Of a stretch of DNA of 64,000 nucleotides, positions 44,450-53,164 are shown one piece after another. The notes beneath the pieces are model-generated. The model was not told the DNA's origin and did no database searches. It saw only the letters and a list, made by a program, of their open reading frames with translations. Each line of letters starts with the position of its first letter. Within the stretch, counting starts at the first letter, position 1. Source of the DNA: Sphingomonas sp. AP4-R1 (GTDB lineage Bacteria > Pseudomonadota > Alphaproteobacteria > Sphingomonadales > Sphingomonadaceae); NCBI RefSeq assembly GCF_013113735.1, contig NZ_CP053346.1, positions 3,734,001-3,798,000 of the forward strand. The letters are read 5' to 3'. The translations under genes were made by a program, and so were the position numbers.

Positions 44450-44951
44450 TGACGAGGTTGGAAAGGGCGATCAGGAGCTAATGCAACAAGCCGGTTGAAC
44501 CGCCGGATCGGGAAAACCCACTATGACCCAAGCACCTCGAGTGCGCGGGATTGATCGGGACCCGAGACGCGCGAATGGCATTACGGCCAGCGGCACTATG
44601 CGCCGCACCAACAGGTCGGACACATGGCCGCACCAACCAGCAACGCTAGGCGAATGCTCGTACTTGCCAACGGAGGGCCGTCCACACATGGGTCATCGCG
44701 AGACCTACGGCTGACCGACCAGCAATGCCGCCGCTGGCAGTGCAGTTGTTACGCGGCGAGTAGTGAGATTTTGCAGCGCTAGCTTCGTCTAACCGGTTGG
44801 GCTGGACACCGACTGATAGAACGGCCCCGACGCACTCGTGCACGGACAGCATAGCTTTTCGTGCAATCGTGGCACTGCCGCCTCCAGCCCGCCGGGTTTA
44901 GGGTCGTGCTAATCGAGCGGGGCTGCAATCACCCGCCGGAAGGGGAGCGGA
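44450..44951 (+). other. Gap without a recognisable gene
   Basis: These ~500 bases between the IS110 element and the quinoprotein gene show no credible gene. They should contain the right end of the IS and the promoter of the catabolic cluster. Confidence 0.45.
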
Positions 44952-47231
44952 ATGGCGGGGCACGGGGAAAAAGGGCGTCGATGGGTGCGGTGGGCCGTCG
45001 CGTCCGCATTGTCTACCGTCGCGACCGCGTGGGCCGTCATCGCGCAGCCAGCGGATCCGCTTCCTGCGGGCCCTGGCCATGATCTGGTCACCACCACCTG
45101 CGCGCAATGCCATGCGATCGGAACCGCGATCGCCAAGCGCCGCTCGCCCGAGGATTGGGCGGGGATCATTCAGCGTATGATCGGACTGGGGGCGCCGCTG
45201 GATGCAGACCAGGCCAAGGTGGCGCAAACCTATCTGGTCGCCCATTTTGCTCCACAGGCCCGTTCTTCCGACGCTGTTTCCGCGCCGCGTTCGGCCGCGA
45301 CACAGCAGGCGGCGATAACCTATCCGCGCCCGTCCGGCCCGAGCCAGTGGCCGGCTTATGGCGGCGGGGACGCGAATATGAATTTCTCGCCACTGGCGCA
45401 GATCGCCCCGAAGAATGTCGCTCGCCTCAAGCAGGCGTGGGTTTTCCATTATGGCGCCGGCCAGCATGATCAGGGCGATCAGGGGTTGGATGCCCGCTTC
45501 GAGGTGACGCCGCTCCTGATCGGCGGGGTCATGTATATCTCGACGCCGACCAATCCGCTGAAACCCGACCTGAAATCCACGATCACTGCGTTGGAACCGG
45601 AGACGGGCAAGGTCATCTGGAAATATGAGGCGCCGGCCAACATCCACGGGCGTGGCATCGCTTATTGGCCGGGCGATGCGAAGACTGCGCCGCGCATCCT
45701 GTTCGGCACGGATGGGGGCTATGTGATGGCGGTCGACGTTACCACCGGCCGGCCGGCGCGCGGCTTCGGTCGGGGCGGAAGGATCGACGCCTATATCGGC
45801 GTCGCGTCCGAAATGGTGGGCGAGACGCGGCGGGATACCTACACGATCCCCAACCCCGTATCGATCTACAAGGACCTTTTCATCACGGCGGCTCGCCCCG
45901 GCGAGGCTGGTCCGCCCGGTCCGCTGGGCGATATCCGCGCATGGGATGTCCATACGGGCCGGCTCGTCTGGACCTTCCACGTCGTGCCGCAGCCAGGCGA
46001 GCCCGGGCACGAGACCTATACGGGGGACGAATGGCGCAACGTGAGCGGCGCCAATGTCTGGTCGACCATGTCGCTGGATGCCGAGAACGGCATTCTTTAC
46101 GCGCCGACGGGCGATCTCAACGCCGACGCGCGCGGCCCCAATCTCTATGCCAATACGCTGCTCGCGCTGGACGCGGCGACGGGCAAGCTGCGCTGGCATC
46201 GCCAGATCACGCATCACGACATCTGGGACTGGGATTCGCCCACGCCCGCGATGCTGTTCGATCTGGATCGCGAGGGCAAAAAGATCCCGGCCGTGGCGAT
46301 CACTGGCAAGCACGGCCTGTTCTTCATGTTCGAGCGGCTGACTGGCGCGCCGCTCAACGGCTTCGAGGAGAAGCCGACGCCGCAACCGTCGGCTCCCTCC
46401 GACGAAGTGTGGCCCACCCAGCCTTTCCCGACCGCGCCCGGCCCGGTCGCGCGCACGCAGATGACGCGCGACGAGGTGGCCGATCTCCTCCCCGGCATGA
46501 AGAATTTCTGCCAATCCTATTGGGACGAGAACAAGGTTGTCAGCGCGCCGCTCTATGCGCCGCGCCAGAGCCCCGATCACGCCACCATCACCTATCCAGG
46601 GCCCACTGGCGGGCCGAACTGGGGAGGGGGATCGTACAATCCCGATCTGGGCCTTTACTTCATCAACGTGCAGAATCGCGCCGTCTATCGGCCTAAGGCG
46701 GAGGCGGGTTCGGGGCTGGGGATGAGCATGCATGCGGCCGTGCCCGACGCGGGGCAGGAGGCCGGCCCCGCCGCGCCATACGCGCCCCGCCCGCCACGTG
46801 GCCGCGGCACGCCCGCCTTCAGCTTCAAGGCGCCCGACGGCACCTATCTCTCCTGCGGCGCGACGCCATGGGGAGAGCTGGTCGCGGTCGATGTCGTCCA
46901 CCAGCGCATCGCGTGGCGAAGCCCGCTCGGCACCACGCCCTCGCTGGGGGCGAAGGGGCTCATGACGGGCGCGGCCAATCTGGGCGGCAGCATGGCCACC
47001 AAATCCGGACTGGTCTTCATCGGCGCGTCGAACGACCGGAAATTTCACGCTTATGACGGCCGCACCGGGAAATTGCTGTGGCAGGCCGATCTGGAGGCGA
47101 GCGCACATGCGACGCCGATCAGCTTCATGGGCAAGGACGGCAGGCAATATGTCGTCGTAGCGGCTGCCGGCGGCACGGCGGTCGGTGGGCGGGAAATGTC
47201 CGATACGCTCGTCGCCTATCGCCTGCCATGA
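44952..47231 (+). CDS. Quinoprotein (PQQ-type) dehydrogenase with N-terminal cytochrome c-like domain
   Basis: A 759-residue exported enzyme. A signal segment (WAVASALSTVATAWAVIAQ, residues ~14-32) is followed by a haem c site CAQCH (Cys50, Cys53, His54). A beta-propeller then runs from QWPAYGGGDANMNFSPLAQI with repeated tryptophan-docking blades (ALEPETGKVIWKYEAP, ALDAATGKLRWHRQI, AYDGRTGKLLWQADL) and the active-site motif THHDIWDWDSP. The fold matches PQQ-dependent glucose/alcohol-type dehydrogenases acting in the periplasm. The substrate is unknown. A fused cytochrome at the N-terminus (most quinohaemoproteins have it at the C-terminus) is unusual. It is the first gene of the cluster and is 23 bases before the ThuA gene. 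Confidence 0.85.
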   Translation: MAGHGEKGRRWVRWAVASALSTVATAWAVIAQPADPLPAGPGHDLVTTTCAQCHAIGTAIAKRRSPEDWAGIIQRMIGLGAPLDADQAKVAQTYLVAHFAPQARSSDAVSAPRSAATQQAAITYPRPSGPSQWPAYGGGDANMNFSPLAQIAPKNVARLKQAWVFHYGAGQHDQGDQGLDARFEVTPLLIGGVMYISTPTNPLKPDLKSTITALEPETGKVIWKYEAPANIHGRGIAYWPGDAKTAPRILFGTDGGYVMAVDVTTGRPARGFGRGGRIDAYIGVASEMVGETRRDTYTIPNPVSIYKDLFITAARPGEAGPPGPLGDIRAWDVHTGRLVWTFHVVPQPGEPGHETYTGDEWRNVSGANVWSTMSLDAENGILYAPTGDLNADARGPNLYANTLLALDAATGKLRWHRQITHHDIWDWDSPTPAMLFDLDREGKKIPAVAITGKHGLFFMFERLTGAPLNGFEEKPTPQPSAPSDEVWPTQPFPTAPGPVARTQMTRDEVADLLPGMKNFCQSYWDENKVVSAPLYAPRQSPDHATITYPGPTGGPNWGGGSYNPDLGLYFINVQNRAVYRPKAEAGSGLGMSMHAAVPDAGQEAGPAAPYAPRPPRGRGTPAFSFKAPDGTYLSCGATPWGELVAVDVVHQRIAWRSPLGTTPSLGAKGLMTGAANLGGSMATKSGLVFIGASNDRKFHAYDGRTGKLLWQADLEASAHATPISFMGKDGRQYVVVAAAGGTAVGGREMSDTLVAYRLP

Positions 47232-47254
47232 TTCGCACGAACAGGAGGAAGGCG

Positions 47255-48151
47255 ATGCGCCCGCTGACGATCTTCGCATGGGCGGCCGTGGCCGCTTTCC
47301 CGGCCATCGCGCAGACGCCTCCCGCGCCGCCACCGTCGGGCGGGACGCCACCGCCGGGCATGGGCGATCCCTGGGTGGGCAGGAAGAAGCTGCTCGTGAT
47401 CGCGGACGTGCAAACCGGCTTCCAGCACGACAGCATCAATCATGCGATGGGTGTGATCGAGCAGCTGGGGCGCGAAAGCGGCGCCTATATCAGCGTGCTG
47501 CGCACGGACAGCCAGCTCATCACCGACCTGCCGATCAAGGGGCAGGGGACGCGTTATTCCGGGCGGCCGATCAACGCGCATTCGCTGAGCTATTTCGATG
47601 CCGTCTTCTTCCTCGGGTCCGGCGTGGGATCGCTCACGGATCAGCAGAAGGCAGATCTTTTGAACTTCGTGAAGCAGGGCAAAGGCTTCATCGCCGGTCA
47701 CGCCGCGACGGTCGCTTATTATGAATGGCCGGCTTTCACCGATCTGATCGGCGGCTTCATGGACAGTGAATATCGTGTCGAGACGATGAAGCTGCTGAAC
47801 GACGATCCAAAATTTCCGGGAGCCTCCGCTTTCCCGAAGGCATTCACGCTGCGCGACCAGTTTCCGGTCATGAAAGCGCCCTTTTCCAGCAAGGACGTAC
47901 ATGTGATCCTGCGGCTCGATCCGCGCGCGCTGACCCCGGACCAATTATCGCGCCGTCCCGACGGGGACATACCGCTGATGTGGGCCAAGCCTTACGGGCA
48001 GGGTCGGGTGGTGAACCTCACCATCGGCCATCAGGAGGAGGTATGGGATGATCCCCGCTTCCGCAAACTGGCTCTGGGGGCGATCCGCTGGGCGCTGGGT
48101 GGCGTTCCCGCTGATGTTGCGCTCGCGAACAGTTCTGCCCCTGCCAAATAA
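47255..48151 (+). CDS. ThuA domain protein, exported
   Basis: A 298-residue protein with a signal peptide (RPLTIFAWAAVAAFPAIAQ) and a proline-rich segment before the ThuA glutamine-amidotransferase-like domain (KKLLVIADVQTGFQHDSINH, FFLGSGVGSL, GFIAGHAAT, WAKPYGQGRVVNLTIGH). ThuA-type domains occur with sugar or glycoside utilisation genes; the reaction is undefined. ATG 47255 has AGGAGGA seven bases upstream; ATG 47228, overlapping the previous stop, is less likely. It is 188 bases before the TonB receptor. Confidence 0.85.
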   Translation: MRPLTIFAWAAVAAFPAIAQTPPAPPPSGGTPPPGMGDPWVGRKKLLVIADVQTGFQHDSINHAMGVIEQLGRESGAYISVLRTDSQLITDLPIKGQGTRYSGRPINAHSLSYFDAVFFLGSGVGSLTDQQKADLLNFVKQGKGFIAGHAATVAYYEWPAFTDLIGGFMDSEYRVETMKLLNDDPKFPGASAFPKAFTLRDQFPVMKAPFSSKDVHVILRLDPRALTPDQLSRRPDGDIPLMWAKPYGQGRVVNLTIGHQEEVWDDPRFRKLALGAIRWALGGVPADVALANSSAPAK

Positions 48152-48339
48152 AGATCGACCCGGTTTGCCAAAGGACGTGCATTTTCAGCACATGCTATTG
48201 ATCCTGTTCAGCTAGCGGAAAGGATTGGAAGCTCCGTTAGACATTCTTCCAGCTTCACATGATCCAAGATCGACCCGTTCCGCACTGCGGAATTTCCCCG
48301 TTCAACGATCCGAAAGTGAAGCAAAGGGGAGCCTGAATC

Positions 48340-51210
48340 ATGATCGACATGGCCAAGGTCGCGCGTGCGCGCGGCATTCTGTTCGCCACATTGGCCGTCA
48401 CCTGCTCGACGGCTGCGCTGGCCCAGGCGGCACAATATCCCGTTACCGGCGCCGCCAGCGCAGAGACGGCAGCGGGAGACGCGGCCGCCGCCGCCTCTCC
48501 GTTGCCGGCGGCTACTCCTGCACCGGACGAGGCCGCCGGAGCGCCGGGCCAGAAGCAGATCGAGGAGATCATCGTCACCGGCACCGCGATCCGTGGTGTC
48601 GCGCCAGTCGGCTCCGCGACGCTCAATATCGGCCGTGCCGCCATATTGGAGACGGGTGCGCGATCCGCTGGCGATATCATCGCCCAGCTGCCGCAAGGAT
48701 CGAATATCGGCACCAGCCAGAACAGCACCGGCGGCCGCCAGCAAGGCGTGAACCTCCGCGGCCTGGGCAATAACGCGACGTTGCTGTTGTTCGACGGCCA
48801 TCGCTGGGTGCCGCAGGGGGTGATCAACCAAGTCTCGGACCCCTCGGTCATCCCCTTCGCTGCGATCGATCGGGTCGAGGTCGTGACGGACGGCGCCTCC
48901 GCTATTTACGGATCGGACGCCGTCGCGGGCGTGGTGAACTATATCCTGCGTCGCGACTATGAAGGCGCGGAACTGACCGGGCGCTTCACACACACGCTTT
49001 ACGACCAGTATCAGGCGGAGGGCGTCGCCGGACACAAATGGTCGACCGGCGGCTTCATGGTCGGCTTCTCTTTCTCCCGCCAGAACCGGGTGAAGCAGAA
49101 TGCGCGCGATTATCTGCGCTATGATCTGCGGCCTTATGGCGGCAACGATAATCGCTTCATCGGCACCACCGTCTATCCCGGCCAGACGCCGGCACTGATT
49201 ATCGGATCGACCGTCTACGGTCTGCCCGCGACCAATGGTGCGGTGCCGACGGCCGCGCAGGTGTTGCCGCTCGCGAACCAGCCGACCCTGTACGATCCGG
49301 CCGATCTCTACGATTATTTCGCCCAGCGCCTGCAATATTCGGGGCTGCTGCGTTTCCACCAAGACATTGGCGACCATATCGAGCTGCTCTATACCGCGAG
49401 CTATAATCGCCGCGAAAACACCGCCCGCGCGCAAGAAGCGCTGCAGAATCTTTCGATCACCGTGGCGCCTTCTAGCCCTTATTATATCCGCGGCCTGCCC
49501 AATCCGACGGCGAACCAGACGCTCGTATATAATATTGGCCTGAATTTTCCGGGCGTTCCGCTCGACCAGAAGAATTATGAGGAGACGTTCAACAACACGC
49601 TGGATCTGCGTGCGGATCTGGGCCGCAATTTCCAGTTGAAAAGCTATGCCAGCTGGGGCGTTTCCACCGGCTGCAACGTCTGCCAGCCACAGGCGAACAC
49701 GACGATCGCGGCCATCATTACGCGGGATCGGGTCGCATCCTTCAATCCTTATCTGACCGGGCCCCAGGATGGCGCTCTGCCGCTGATCGCCGCCTTCCTG
49801 CAGGAAGGGCGCATCCGCCAGTTCGATACCGTGTCCAAGATCGACGGTCCGCTGTTCGATCTGCCGGCAGGATCGGTCCGCATCGCGGCGGGCGGCGAAT
49901 ACACCAGCTACGCCTTCAGCCTGACCGCGCAGAACAAGCTGAACCTCAACAACGCCTATCAGATCTCGCGCCAGACGAGCAGCAAGCGCGGCGTATGGTC
50001 GGGCTTCGGCGAAGTGTTCGTTCCTGTCTTCGGGCCGGAGAATGCGATACCGTTCGTCCAGCGCTTCGATATCAGCGCTGCGGTGCGCTATGATCGCTAT
50101 TCCGACGCGGGCAGCACCACCAACCCGAAGTTCGGCATCACCTGGAAGCCGATCCCCGATCTCACGCTGCGGGGCAGCTGGGGCACATCCTTCCGCGCGC
50201 CGACCCTGATCGAATCCAACCCCGCCACCGTCGGCCAGACCAACCGTGCCTACGTGGCGAACGGTGCGGGCGATCCCGCCATTGCGGTGACGCTCCCGGC
50301 GACCGGACAGAGCGCCGTACTCTCGCGTACGGGCAATACGGCGGGGCTGCGGCCGGAATCGGCGCATGTCTGGTCGCTCGGCGCCGATCTGACACCGCGC
50401 TTCGCGCCGACGCTGAAGCTCGGCATCACCTATTACAACGTCAATTATAAGGATCGGATCGAGAATCTGCCGAACCAGACGCTCGCCATATCCAGCGCGG
50501 CCAACCGCGATCTCTATCGCGACTATTTCATCGTCGCGCCGCAGCCGACGACCTGCGTGAACGGCAATTACGCCACCTATAATCCGGCCTATCTGCCCTT
50601 CCTCAACGATCGCAATGCCGTCTTCACGCCCAGCACGATCAACGATTGCACGCTGACCGGGATCATCAACGGCGGCCGCCAGAATCTGGGCAACGTCAAG
50701 CAGAGCGGGCTCGATTTCACGGCGAACTACACGCTGCAGACCGATCTCGGAAAGTTCACGATCGGCGGAAATTACTCGAAGATCCTAAACCTCAAGAAGA
50801 ATCTGACCTCGACCGGCCCGCTGTTCGACGCGCTGGATACCTATGGCTTCCAGGTCAGCAATCGCGGGCGTGGCAATATCGGCTATTCGCGCGGCGGCTT
50901 CACCGCCAACGTCTACGCCAATTACATCGGCTCCTATCTCAACAATGCGACGATCACGGTGGCCGGCGTGAAGCTGCCGGATAGCAAGGTGCCGGCTTGG
51001 ACGACCTTCGACCTGAGCCTTTCCTATCGGATGCCAGATGATGCGTCGGGCGTGCTGGAGGGCACGCGCTTCAGCCTCAACGTCCAGAATTTCACCGACA
51101 AGGCGCCGCCGATCGTGCTGGTCGGGACGGTGGGCACGACCGGTGTGGATACCAACAACCACAACATATTCGGTCGGATCTGGACGTTCGAGATCACCAA
51201 GAAATTCTGA
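48340..51210 (+). CDS. TonB-dependent outer-membrane receptor
   Basis: A 956-residue receptor. After a signal peptide (ILFATLAVTCSTAALAQ) and an Ala/Pro-rich stretch comes the TonB-box-like EEIIVTGTAIRG, then the plug domain (LRGLGNNATLLLFDGHRWVP, VVTDGASAIYGSDAVAGVVN). The 22-strand barrel follows and ends with the typical aromatic terminus WTFEITKKF. It imports an unknown substrate from the outside. It resembles the sphingomonad receptors for vitamin, siderophore, carbohydrate and aromatic compounds. A strong terminator follows. It is flanked by a periplasmic dehydrogenase and an AraC regulator. Confidence 0.92.
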   Translation: MIDMAKVARARGILFATLAVTCSTAALAQAAQYPVTGAASAETAAGDAAAAASPLPAATPAPDEAAGAPGQKQIEEIIVTGTAIRGVAPVGSATLNIGRAAILETGARSAGDIIAQLPQGSNIGTSQNSTGGRQQGVNLRGLGNNATLLLFDGHRWVPQGVINQVSDPSVIPFAAIDRVEVVTDGASAIYGSDAVAGVVNYILRRDYEGAELTGRFTHTLYDQYQAEGVAGHKWSTGGFMVGFSFSRQNRVKQNARDYLRYDLRPYGGNDNRFIGTTVYPGQTPALIIGSTVYGLPATNGAVPTAAQVLPLANQPTLYDPADLYDYFAQRLQYSGLLRFHQDIGDHIELLYTASYNRRENTARAQEALQNLSITVAPSSPYYIRGLPNPTANQTLVYNIGLNFPGVPLDQKNYEETFNNTLDLRADLGRNFQLKSYASWGVSTGCNVCQPQANTTIAAIITRDRVASFNPYLTGPQDGALPLIAAFLQEGRIRQFDTVSKIDGPLFDLPAGSVRIAAGGEYTSYAFSLTAQNKLNLNNAYQISRQTSSKRGVWSGFGEVFVPVFGPENAIPFVQRFDISAAVRYDRYSDAGSTTNPKFGITWKPIPDLTLRGSWGTSFRAPTLIESNPATVGQTNRAYVANGAGDPAIAVTLPATGQSAVLSRTGNTAGLRPESAHVWSLGADLTPRFAPTLKLGITYYNVNYKDRIENLPNQTLAISSAANRDLYRDYFIVAPQPTTCVNGNYATYNPAYLPFLNDRNAVFTPSTINDCTLTGIINGGRQNLGNVKQSGLDFTANYTLQTDLGKFTIGGNYSKILNLKKNLTSTGPLFDALDTYGFQVSNRGRGNIGYSRGGFTANVYANYIGSYLNNATITVAGVKLPDSKVPAWTTFDLSLSYRMPDDASGVLEGTRFSLNVQNFTDKAPPIVLVGTVGTTGVDTNNHNIFGRIWTFEITKKF

Positions 51211-51237
51211 CCCGATCCTCTCCCGGATCGATCACTT

Positions 51238-51265
51238 CCCCGGCCGTCGTGCCGGGGATTTTTTT
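51238..51265 (+). terminator. Intrinsic terminator after the TonB receptor
   Basis: CCCCGGC (51238-51244) pairs with GCCGGGG (51251-51257) around a 6-base loop, followed by A and a run of seven T (51259-51265). It lies 28 bases after the receptor stop and is the best intrinsic terminator in the window. Confidence 0.9.
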
Positions 51266-51397
51266 GCGTGTCGCGCGGCCGCGTTGCAATTGGCGATGGC
51301 TGTCGTAAACATGAACCAGACGGTACATCGAGCGGCCCGCAACGACGGGACCGGCGCCAGCCACGGCGCCCCGCCGGAGCCGTGGCGAGGAGGATGT

Positions 51398-52357
51398 ATG
51401 CTAGAGGCGCGGTTCTGGTCCACCGAGGGCGCGCAGGGTGATCGGGTCGATTACTGGCGCAACGCCATCTGCGAGGCGATCTTCGAACTCGATTTCGATT
51501 CCACCGCGAGCGCGATGGACGCGCGGCTCAGTCAGTTCGAAATCGGGGCGGTCAAGCTCAGTACCGTTTCGATCAGTGCGGCCCATGAAGTGATCCGGTC
51601 GCGCGAAGCGATCGCGCGCAACAATCTGCCGCGCTTCAACCTCAATTATATCCGTCGCGGCAGTTGGACGGTCGAGCATTGCGGGCATGATATCGCGCTG
51701 TCGCCCGGCGAACTGGTCCTGCTCGACAATCGTCAGCCCTATCGCGTGCGATCCAGCGAGGGGGCGGATCATGTCTGCGTTCACCTGCCGATCGAATGGC
51801 TGCGCTGCTGGATTCCGCAGCCTGAAGATGCGGTGGCCCGCCCGATCCGGATCGGCACGCCCTGGCGCGCGGTGCTGGCGGCGGCACTGGACGATGCGCC
51901 GCTGATCGCGGACGCAGCGCCGGGCAACGATAATCTTTGCGCGGACCAGATTGCGGGCGCGCTGGCGCTGGCCGTCGGCCCGGCGCGCAGCATGAACACG
52001 ACGCATACGCGGCTCATCTATCTGCGGATCCAGCGCGCCATGTGCGACATGTTCCACGATCATGATCTGGATGCGGGCCGGGTCGCGGCCGCGCTCGGCA
52101 TCTCGCCGCGCTATCTGCACAAGATCCTGGCGCGGGAGCAAACGACCTACGGGCGGGAGCTGATCCGCATCCGGCTGGAGCGGGCCTCGACGATGCTGCG
52201 CGATCGGCGCTTCGATGCGCTGTCGGTCGCGGATGTCGGCTGGCGCTGCGGCTTCTGCGACGCGAGCCATTTTTCGAAGCGTTTCCGCGATGCCTATGGC
52301 GTTACACCGGGCGCGTTTCGTGCGGCGCTTCAGGGGATGCCCGCCTCGGCCCACTGA
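51398..52357 (+). CDS. AraC family transcriptional regulator
   Basis: A 319-residue regulator. The N-terminal ~190 residues form a cupin-like sensing domain (FNLNYIRRGSWTVEH, LSPGELVLLDNRQPYRV). The C-terminal HTH pair spans residues ~225-315 (RVAAALGISPRYLHKILARE, ADVGWRCGFCDASHFSKRFR). ATG 51398 is preferred with GAGGAGG directly upstream; an ATG at 51311 would add 29 residues. It sits between the receptor terminator and the three-gene catabolic operon, and is inferred to regulate one or both. Confidence 0.88.
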   Translation: MLEARFWSTEGAQGDRVDYWRNAICEAIFELDFDSTASAMDARLSQFEIGAVKLSTVSISAAHEVIRSREAIARNNLPRFNLNYIRRGSWTVEHCGHDIALSPGELVLLDNRQPYRVRSSEGADHVCVHLPIEWLRCWIPQPEDAVARPIRIGTPWRAVLAAALDDAPLIADAAPGNDNLCADQIAGALALAVGPARSMNTTHTRLIYLRIQRAMCDMFHDHDLDAGRVAAALGISPRYLHKILAREQTTYGRELIRIRLERASTMLRDRRFDALSVADVGWRCGFCDASHFSKRFRDAYGVTPGAFRAALQGMPASAH

Positions 52358-52480
52358 TCGTGCGGAAGGGCACTCCCATGAAAATGTGCACGCAGGACCA
52401 GCGGCGTGCGGGCGGTCCCTCCTTATTGTTCATCCCGGAAGCTGCCGTCCGCGCGGCTCGAAAAGGGAAGGATGGGGTGC

Positions 52481-53164
52481 ATGGCGCTCGCTGGGGAGGC
52501 ATTCGTCATCATGTGGCATGATATTAGCGAGGAAGGTGATGCCGAATATAATCAATGGCATACACGCCAGCACATGCCCGAACGGATCGATCTGCCGGGT
52601 TTCCTGCGTTCGCGTCGCGGCGTGAACCGCGCGCTCGATCGGCAACGCTATTTCACGCTTTATGAGGGAGATTCCCTCGAAACCTTCCTTTCGCCCGAAT
52701 ATGCGCGAAGCCTGAATTTTCCCACGGAATGGACGACGCGGGTGGCGCCGAGCTTCCGCAACTTCCTCCGGACCGCCTGCAGCGTGACGAATACGGGCGG
52801 GCAGGGCATTGGTGGCGGGATCGCCACGCTGCGGGCGTCATTGCCCGAGGGCGTGACCGAGGCGGAAACGCTGGAGCGGCTGGCGCCGATCATCGAGGAG
52901 ATCGCCGCGCTGCCCTCGGTTACCGCCGTCCATGTAGGCTGCGACCGCACGGCGTTCGCGGGCGGAGCGACCAGAGAGACGGAACTGCGCCCGGCGATGA
53001 GCGAGCCACGGTTCGACCTTGTGGTGGTGGTAGAGGGGATTGGTCTGGCAGAGCTGGCGGCGGACGAGCCCGCGATGATGGCGGCCGTTACGCGCAGCCG
53101 GTGCCGTGACGTCATCGCCCAGAGCTACGACGTCGCCTATATTCTCGCCCGGCCCGGCCTGTGA
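52481..53164 (+). CDS. Dimeric alpha/beta-barrel-like protein (DUF4286-like)
   Basis: A 227-residue protein made of two similar halves. The first is AFVIMWHDISEEGDAEYNQW then HTRQHMPERIDLPGFLRSRRG and ALDRQRYFTLYEGDS; the second is TVAVHVGCDRTAFAGG-like through RFDLVVVVEGIG. This is typical of EthD/DUF4286-type ferredoxin-like barrels, some of which degrade or rearrange small molecules. ATG 52481 has AAGGGAAGG ~9 bases upstream; ATG 52472 is the alternative. Its stop overlaps the GTG of the MFS gene. The enzymatic role is unknown. Confidence 0.65.
   Translation: MALAGEAFVIMWHDISEEGDAEYNQWHTRQHMPERIDLPGFLRSRRGVNRALDRQRYFTLYEGDSLETFLSPEYARSLNFPTEWTTRVAPSFRNFLRTACSVTNTGGQGIGGGIATLRASLPEGVTEAETLERLAPIIEEIAALPSVTAVHVGCDRTAFAGGATRETELRPAMSEPRFDLVVVVEGIGLAELAADEPAMMAAVTRSRCRDVIAQSYDVAYILARPGL

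Larger units (their letters stand above)
43288..44450 (+). mobile_element. IS110-family insertion sequence (ends approximate)
   Basis: The transposase (43402-44424) defines the element; the ends are not exactly determinable because IS110 elements lack long terminal inverted repeats and make no clear target duplication. A compact structured segment precedes the transposase (43346-43386) and another hairpin follows it (44432-44449). I set approximate limits around these. The sequence around 43292-43304 (CCGGTTTCGGGAA) also occurs at 55777-55789 and may be host repeat rather than element. Confidence 0.55.

Noticed and set aside
44898..47351. 817-codon minus-strand open frame
   Set aside because: It is antisense to the quinoprotein gene, Arg/His-rich and without any recognisable domain, as expected from GC-rich third positions.
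48208..50367. 719-codon minus-strand open frame
   Set aside because: Antisense shadow of the TonB receptor gene with no domain.
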